Source of the DNA: Undibacterium_A arcticum
GTDB lineage: Bacteria > Pseudomonadota > Gammaproteobacteria > Burkholderiales > Burkholderiaceae_D
DNA length: 64,000 nucleotides
Assembly (NCBI RefSeq): GCF_042660705.1
Contig: NZ_JBHSUQ010000001.1
Reading direction: 5' to 3' (one strand)
Shown: positions 58,387-64,000 of the stretch, one piece after another
How the letters are laid out: each line of letters opens with the position of its first letter
How positions within the stretch are numbered: the stretch's first letter is position 1
The notes under the pieces: generated by a model
Databases searched by the model: none
The model's input: only the letters and a program-made list of their open reading frames with translations
Told to the model about the DNA's origin: nothing
Program-made: the position numbers and the translations under genes

Positions 58387-59358
58387 ATGTCGAGTATCCA
58401 ACCCATCCCGATGAAATTCCGGGTGCCTGAAATCGCCTTTCCGAAGGGCTGGTATTGCGTGGCCGAAGCGGACGAGATCAGCGCCGACACGCTGAAACCG
58501 GTCAGCTATCTGAACCAGCAGCTGATCGTATACCGCACCCAGTCCGGCGCGGCGCAGGTGGCCGATGCCTATTGCCCGCATCTGGGCGCGCACCTCGCAT
58601 CGCACGATGGCTGCATCGAGAACGGCGCGATCGTCTGCCCATTTCATAAATGGAAGTGGGACGGCGAACAAGGCCACTGTGTCGACATTCCCTATGCTGG
58701 CATACCGCAATCGCGCAGCCTCAGCCTGACGCTGCACCCGACCCGGGAGATCGACGGCATGGTGCTGATGTGGTATCACCCGGCGAATGCGGCACCGGAC
58801 TTCGAGCCGTATGTGAGCAGCGCATTGCAGCAGCACAAGTGGGTGCTGTTCGACAGCATCGAGTGGGTCAGCACCTGCCCCTACCGCGACCTGTATGAAA
58901 ACCTGTTCGATACCGCGCATATTGTGCAGCTGCACGGCGCCAGCAAGATGCCGGTACTGCGCAGCATGGAACAAAGGGCGCACGGTCTGTATGTCGATTA
59001 TGAGATCGACCCGAGCGCCGAGCAGTTCAGCATGAAGAGCCTGACCGCCCACTTCACCGGCGTCACAGCGCTGAACCAGTTGTTCGAAGGCGAAGGCTGG
59101 GCCACCAACTTCGTTATTTCGACTACCCCACTCGACAATGAACGCTTCATCGAAAAAGTGCGGCTGTACGTCAGGGATCTAGGCTCCAAGGAAATGAACG
59201 AAATGATCGGCAAGCCCTGGATCGAACGCTTCAAATTCGAAGTCGAGCAGGATTTCAAGGTGCTCAATTACAAGAAGCATCTGCCGCAGCCCAAGCTGTG
59301 CGGCGGCGACGGCCCGATCTACCAGTATCGTGAATACGCGAACCAGTATTACGTCTGA
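58387..59358 (+). CDS. Rieske non-haem iron oxygenase, KshA-like
   Basis: 323 residues. The Rieske cluster motif is YCPHLGAHLASHDG and IVCPFHKWKWDG (CxH, CxxH). The catalytic iron site is YENLFDTAHIVQLHGA. PFHKWKWDG and the VDIPYA that follows are close to KshA, the oxygenase part of 3-ketosteroid 9-alpha-hydroxylase; sterol 7-desaturases share it. It needs a separate reductase, not found here. Start after AGGA. It may hydroxylate a ring or alicyclic carbon in the same pathway as the HSD-like SDR. Confidence 0.87.
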   Translation: MSSIQPIPMKFRVPEIAFPKGWYCVAEADEISADTLKPVSYLNQQLIVYRTQSGAAQVADAYCPHLGAHLASHDGCIENGAIVCPFHKWKWDGEQGHCVDIPYAGIPQSRSLSLTLHPTREIDGMVLMWYHPANAAPDFEPYVSSALQQHKWVLFDSIEWVSTCPYRDLYENLFDTAHIVQLHGASKMPVLRSMEQRAHGLYVDYEIDPSAEQFSMKSLTAHFTGVTALNQLFEGEGWATNFVISTTPLDNERFIEKVRLYVRDLGSKEMNEMIGKPWIERFKFEVEQDFKVLNYKKHLPQPKLCGGDGPIYQYREYANQYYV

Positions 59359-59386
59359 GCCGGGTGCAAATAGTTGGGACGCGATC

Positions 59387-59414
59387 CAAGCAGGGGCGAA
59401 TTAGCTCCTGCTTG
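59387..59414. other. Stem-loop between Rieske gene and DUF1329 copy 3
   Basis: CAAGCAGG and CCTGCTTG, 8-bp arms, 12-nt loop. No T-run; possibly a regulatory leader or RNA end for the Rieske transcript. Confidence 0.35.
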
Positions 59415-59471
59415 TCCTGCGTGATATGGCGTTTGGAAGTGATTTGAATCAACCAATGGAGGAGACAAATT

Positions 59472-60838
59472 GATGAATCGCAAAACACTTTATGTTGCAC
59501 TGGCTTGCGCTGCAGTCTGCGCAGGATTTGGCACGCAGGCCAATGCCAAGGCAACAGCGCAGGAAGTGCAGTCGCTGGGTAATGAGCTAACTTGCATGGG
59601 CGGAAAAGGCGGGGAACAAGGAGGGCACGATTCCCGAGTTCAGCGGTAAGTGGACGGGTGTGCCGCCGGGCGTCAACTATAAAGGGACTGGCAATACTTA
59701 CCCCGATCCCTATGCCAACGAGAAGCCGCTAGTCGTGATTACGGCAAAGAATATGCAGAGCTACGCGGACAAGCTCTCTGAAGGACAAAAGACACTCTTA
59801 AAAAAATATCCGGACACTTTCCAAATCCCGGTGTATCCGACCCATCGCGATTTTGGCTATGTCAGCGCGGCATGCAAGATAGCCAAAGAGAATGCCGTCA
59901 AGGCCGAACTGGAAGGCGGCGGCGCCGGGCTGAACGCGATCAACGGTGCGCCGCCGTTCCCGATTCCCAAGAGTGGCCTGGAATTGCTGTGGAACCATCA
60001 ACTGGCTTCCACCGTATACACCTACCGCGGCTTGCAGGATCAGGCCGTGGTTTATCCGAATGGCGAGATTGCCTGGGGGCGCGTGCGCTTTGAAGTATTG
60101 TCTCCGGCGTTGGTGCCGAATGCCCAGAGCAAGACCGATGGCGTCTATGCGCACTTCAAAGTCAGGACGCTGCTGCCGGAGCGGCAGAAAGGCGAGATCA
60201 TCGTCGGCGAGGAGTATTACAACCACCAGAAAACGCCGCGCGTCGGCTATATGTACAACCCAGGTACCCGTCGGGTGCGGCAACTGCCTGCGTATGGCTT
60301 CGATATGCCGCAGGGGCCGGGCGGCTTTCGCACCATCGATGATGACCGCTTGTTCAATGGCTCGCCTGAGCGCTATGACTGGAAGATTCTGGGAAAAAAA
60401 GAAATGATCGTGCCCTGGAACGCCTATCGGATACAACAGGCGAGCGTCAAGTATGCCGATTTGTTGAAACCCAATCATGTCAATCCCGACTACATGCGCT
60501 ATGAATTGCGCCGGGTGTGGGTGCTCGAAGCCAAGCTGAAAGACGGTTTCCGGCATCAGTATGGGCGGCGCGTGATGTATCTCGATGAGGATAGCTGGAA
60601 CGGCATGATGGCGGACAACTACGACATGCGCGGCCAACTCTGGCGCTTCGCGATGGTGAATTATTTCTATGCCTACGATGCCAGTTCCTATGTCAATACC
60701 ACGTCGATTTATCACGATCTGAATTCGGGTGCTTACATGACCGACAAGATGACCAATGAGCAGGCGCCGGTGATCAATGCCGGCGGCGTGACGCCGGCGA
60801 ACTTCACACCTGACTCGGCGCGTATGGAAGGTTTGTAA
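59472..60838 (+). CDS. DUF1329 domain protein, copy 3 (frameshift near the start)
   Basis: About 456 residues after a correction near 59598-59603, which restores CMGAEKAGNKEGTIPEFSGK-like sequence. Start at 59472 has GGAGG upstream, and the signal peptide ends at ANA. It contains FQIPVYPTHRDFGYVSAACK, AYGFDMPQGPGGFRTIDDDR and DMRGQLWRFAMVNYFYAYD. It is the most divergent of the three copies. LuxR2 follows 151 nt downstream in the same direction, mirroring the copy 1/LuxR1 pairing. Confidence 0.87.
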
Positions 60839-60989
60839 TCATGTTGACCGAGGTGGATATGGGAGCCCATCTGTGGTGCCGATTGGTAGCTCCGCTTCAA
60901 TAGGCCAAACGGACGATTCGCGCACAGAAGGGAAAGTTTATAAAGGAAATAAAATAATCTCGAGGTCATGTTCCAAGGAGACAGTGAAC

Positions 60990-62176
60990 ATGTTGATGGC
61001 AACGATCGATTCCCGCTGCGGCGGGCCCCAACTGTTTGAAACGGCGGCGCTGCCGCCCGATCAACTGAGCACGCTGCTCGGCTTGCTCTATCAGGGGCCG
61101 ATGGAAGCAACACCGTGGTCGAGTTCGCTCGAATTCATCCGGCGCCAGCTTGATGCCAGTTTCGTAACACTGGTATTGCGGAGGCCGGGCAGCGTACGCC
61201 CGGGGCTGATCGTCAATGCGTCCGTCTACGGTGCGTCGCTGCCGGGCGAACCTTCTTACAGCAACGATTATTATTCGCTGTGCCCGTTCATCGGTCTGCC
61301 GATTGATCAGGTGTTCACGTCCGACGAAATCTTCGGCGAAAGCGGATGGTGCGCCAACCAATTCTACAAGCAGTATCTGCAACCGCTGGATCTGCGCTAC
61401 ATCCTGGGTGCAAACATTCGCACCGACGATGGTGTGGAATGTGCGTTCTTCGTCAGCCGCAGTCACGGTTCACGCGATTATTCGGCGACCGAGAAGGCCT
61501 TCATCAGGATTCTGCTCCCGCATCTCAAAAGGGCGGTCGACTTGCATTCGAAGCTCGACGTGGTGGAGTCGGAACGATCGCTTTACGCAGGCACGATCGA
61601 CCGGATGTTGATCGGCACCATCATCCTGGACGAGAGTGGCAAAATACTGAAGCGCAACAGCGCGGCGGATAGCCTGATTGCGACAAAGGATGGCATTCAG
61701 GTCAGCAACGGCGTACTGGAGGCGCATTGTCCGTTAGAGAATCGCAAATTCCAGAAGGTGATCCGGCTCGCATTGAGCAATCACCTCGCCGCAGCGACCT
61801 CATCGGCCGAAGTGACCACCTTGTCCCGCCCTTCCGGCAAGACACCGCTCAATGTCCTGATCCGTGCGATTCCGCTCAATTACTACTCGGAAGAAAGCAA
61901 GCGGCGACCGGCAGTCGCCGTATTCATCCGCGATCCGGTCAGCACGTCGCAGACATCGCGCGATATGATGCGCAAACTTTCAAGCTGACGCGGACCGAAA
62001 CCGAACTCGCATTGTTGATGGCCGATGGCCTGACGCTCGACGAGGCCGCCGACGAACTCGGCATCATGAAAAATACCGTGCGCGCTCACCTGCGCGGTAT
62101 TTTTGCCAAAACCGGCGCGACACGCCAAGCCACGCTGATGAAGACGCTGTTGAGCAGCGTGATTTCCCTGGGTTAG
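60990..62176 (+). CDS. LuxR-family transcriptional regulator 2 (frameshift)
   Basis: About 395 residues after one T is restored at 61978-61980. The N-terminal sensor part contains LLGLLYQGPMEATPWSSSLE and FIGLPIDQVFTSDEIFGESG, as in LuxR1. The GerE-type HTH reads LTRTETELALLMADGLTLDE, with MKNTVRAHLRGIFAKTGATR. ATG at 60990 follows AAGGAG by 10 nt. It probably senses a hydrophobic compound or its metabolite and controls DUF1329 and linked genes. Confidence 0.88.
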
Positions 62177-62666
62177 TCAAACGCTTCCACAATGGCACTT
62201 GATGCCGCTTTGGAGAGGGCGTCCATTCCATTCGCGTTCTCAATTGCTTGCTGGCAGCTCCGCATGCGAAATCCGTTCGTCGCGCGCAGAAAATTTCATG
62301 CTACTCGGGTGCAAGGCTAGGGTGTTAACAATCAGGCCAACCAAATATAAGCGCAGACGAGGTAAATAAGAGAGGTAGTTAAAAGTTGACCTCCTTCATA
62401 AAGACCGGCGGCGGCCCCGACATTGCGACTAACCGAATCGACTGCGGGAAGCTTTGCCACCAGCGTTTGAGGCACTCCGCTCTCCGGCTCGTCTACTGCA
62501 GCATCAGGAGCAGATTGCAGCCCAGCATTCCGTTACCGACTGATTTTGCGTCGACTGCAACTACACGGGGACCGCCAACGAAGTTCAATGACTCGTGCGT
62601 CATCTTTCCTGAATCGCCGCTGCGCGCATAATGCGGAGCGAATTTGGGTACTGCAGATTGGGATGT
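62177..62666. other. Intergenic region, no recognised gene
   Basis: 490 nt between the LuxR2 stop and the DUF1097-like gene (converging). A short frame at 62386-62631 has no ribosome site or family resemblance. No terminator or operator stands out. Confidence 0.5.
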
Positions 62667-63203
62667 TCACGCCTTGCCGACAGAACGCTGCTTCAATAAA
62701 CCTCCAAGCGCTACCAGTCCGACAAAATAGGCAACGCCGAGAGCCAGCGCCACTAACAGGCTAAAAAAGTCGGCCTTTACCTGAATCCATGGGATCGTGA
62801 AGACAGTGAGGAATAGCATCGCCATAACGTTCACTGCGACAGGAAACCAACCCATTATGAGGCAATAGACCAAAGCCACGATGGCGGCAATGACCAACAC
62901 CACCCCTGCGGTCCCGATCAACAACGGAAGAGCATGCGCTACGTAGGCGAAAGCAAGGCCCACCGTTGCACCGACGATGCAATTCACGACCTTCTCGAAT
63001 TTCATTTGCTCAATGCCGCCCCAGTACGTCAGGAATAGAAAACCGACCCAAGTCTCCACGATACCCAGCGCGTGACTCAGTGCGATGAACGCCGCTGAGA
63101 CGACAAAAACGCCGCCCAAGACGACTAGCCCCTTGACCGGCGTCAATTTGTAAGCAGTGTGCGTGGCGCCATCAACCTCGTAAGCAACGGACGCATCTTT
63201 CAT
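62667..63203 (-). CDS. DUF1097-like inner-membrane protein
   Basis: 178 residues, five to six hydrophobic segments (from LTPVKGLVVLGGVFVVSAAF on). The pattern WVGFLFLTYWGGIEQMKFEK resembles the DUF1097 group, whose function is not known. Start ATG at 63203 with GGATTCC-like leader, not strong. A 50-residue membrane protein lies 165 nt upstream on the same strand. It may be unrelated to the catabolic genes. Confidence 0.72.
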   Translation of the reverse strand: MKDASVAYEVDGATHTAYKLTPVKGLVVLGGVFVVSAAFIALSHALGIVETWVGFLFLTYWGGIEQMKFEKVVNCIVGATVGLAFAYVAHALPLLIGTAGVVLVIAAIVALVYCLIMGWFPVAVNVMAMLFLTVFTIPWIQVKADFFSLLVALALGVAYFVGLVALGGLLKQRSVGKA

Positions 63204-63368
63204 TGGAATCCTTTCGATTAGATGTTGAATTTCATCCTGTTTTTAGCCATGCAGCAACGCCCATCGACAAGCGACACGCAGATTTTTTGTCGCGTTGAGG
63301 CTGACCCTGATTCAGGTCAATCGTAGATATCGGAAGCCGGTGGGGCGCTAATGTCGTATGACGGGGAG

Positions 63369-63521
63369 TCAGCGAGCAAGATCGTTCCAGCCAATTATCT
63401 GAGTCGGATACCCATCTGCAAAATGGGGTAAATCCGGGTAGAAATTGCCGTTTAGCATGACAGCCATACCGGCGATAATAGCCGCACATGCAATCGTCCA
63501 GACCACGAATGTTTTCAACAT
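63369..63521 (-). CDS. Small single-pass membrane protein
   Basis: 50 residues, starting at 63521 after a near-perfect AAAGGAGG ribosome site 4-5 nt upstream. The strong ribosome site sets this start rather than the longer open frame to 63677. Residues about 3-22 (KTFVVWTIACAAIIAGMAVM) form a membrane anchor; the rest is polar with NFYPDLPHFADGYP. I recognise no family. It may act with the DUF1097-like protein. Confidence 0.65.
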   Translation of the reverse strand: MLKTFVVWTIACAAIIAGMAVMLNGNFYPDLPHFADGYPTQIIGWNDLAR

Positions 63522-64000
63522 TTCACCCTCCTTTGGCTGACTCCTGCGAGGAACACCGTGGCGTGGCACCGATGAGAGCCGGGGGAAAGCACTACTCCCC
63601 TGACGCCGAACCGCTTTTTGTGTTAGCACCTGCCCGAAGCCTTTACATAAACAGGCTACAAGCACAGGTCGCTGCATTCATCGTCCTTTCGGACTAGAAG
63701 TTCAGATACTGGAAATTCAGATAGCGGCTGGAGATCAATCTTCCATCACCTAGCGGCAGCGTAAATCACCACAGTTGCCCAGCGCCAATCCGGCGTCATT
63801 GGGTGCCTGGTGCCATTGATCCCGGTTGAGTTCGCGGGATCGATTTACAGGGAAGCTGATGGCACCGCGATTCGTCGTGCCATCAGAAAGTTCAGTGCTA
63901 GCACCGAGAATCTGTGGTTAAAGACTCCGCATGCGTTTGTTTAACGCGAAACGAGCCAGTCGTATCAGACTCGCAACACGCAGCGCGTGCCGCCGGGTAG
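63522..64000. other. Unassigned end of the window with two perfect hairpins
   Basis: No gene is recognised. GATCCCG/CGGGATC (63818-63841) and CTGATGGCAC/GTGCCATCAG (63856-63886) are inverted repeats. A frame from a GTG at 63810 to TAA at 63942 reads VPLIPVEFAGSIYREADG; it may be a gene remnant. Confidence 0.4.

Overview
The window looks like one piece of a betaproteobacterial chromosome (Burkholderiales, probably Oxalobacteraceae-like). The basis is its GC-rich codon use, the fatty-acid/Liv/acyl-CoA gene styles, and the housekeeping run selO-msrB-yciB-bolA-PpiC-purL. No tRNA, rRNA, CRISPR array or intact insertion sequence was recognised.

Layout. (1) 1-16.9 kb: acyl-CoA beta-oxidation and uptake. 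It holds SDRs, a hotdog thioesterase, an acyl-CoA dehydrogenase, a thiolase, an MHS-type MFS transporter, a FadB-like bifunctional enzyme, a complete Liv-type ABC transporter (livF-G-M-H plus binding protein) and an acyl-CoA ligase. (2) 17.2-25.1 kb: housekeeping genes ending in purL. (3) 25.4-29.4 kb: an ArnT-like GT39, an ArnC-like GT2, a GtrA protein and a ChbG/NaxD deacetylase, the set expected for hexosamine modification of lipid A; then a dadA-like gene. (4) 31-62 kb: an accessory catabolic/sulfation region. It holds a PAPS-type sulfotransferase with a DUF1214 protein, an SDR, an NTF2-like and a DHH protein; an AraC-controlled four-gene operon; two LuxR-type regulators; three DUF1329 proteins; a TauE-type permease; a 3-alpha-hydroxysteroid-dehydrogenase-like SDR; another SDR; an OYE-type flavoenzyme; cysD-cysNC, which makes PAPS; an extended SDR; an XRE regulator with a D-aminoacylase-family amidohydrolase; and a KshA-like Rieske oxygenase. 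(5) 62.2-64 kb: two small membrane proteins and unassigned DNA.

How the genes may work together. A 19-20 bp near-palindrome (TTAGTCCGRYCRGACGAAG) occurs twice in each of two duplicated divergent promoter regions and once upstream of cysD. The two duplicated regions drive the sulfotransferase/DUF1214 operon and an SRPBCC gene, and the TauE gene and the HsdA-SDR-OYE operon. One regulator could therefore co-ordinate alcohol/ketone redox chemistry on a steroid- or terpenoid-like substrate, PAPS synthesis and sulfonation. This is the best candidate here for an undescribed system; the substrate is unknown.

Two cautions. At least fifteen conserved genes, including purL, livG, livM, yciB and bacterially universal types, carry frameshifts that one or two missing bases would repair, nearly always in a homopolymer. 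I read these as sequencing or assembly errors and annotate through them. By contrast, the internally deleted copy at 44.6-45.7 kb, the XRE 3' fragment at 51.9 kb and the TGG-to-TAG codon in the first DUF1329 gene look like genuine genome changes.
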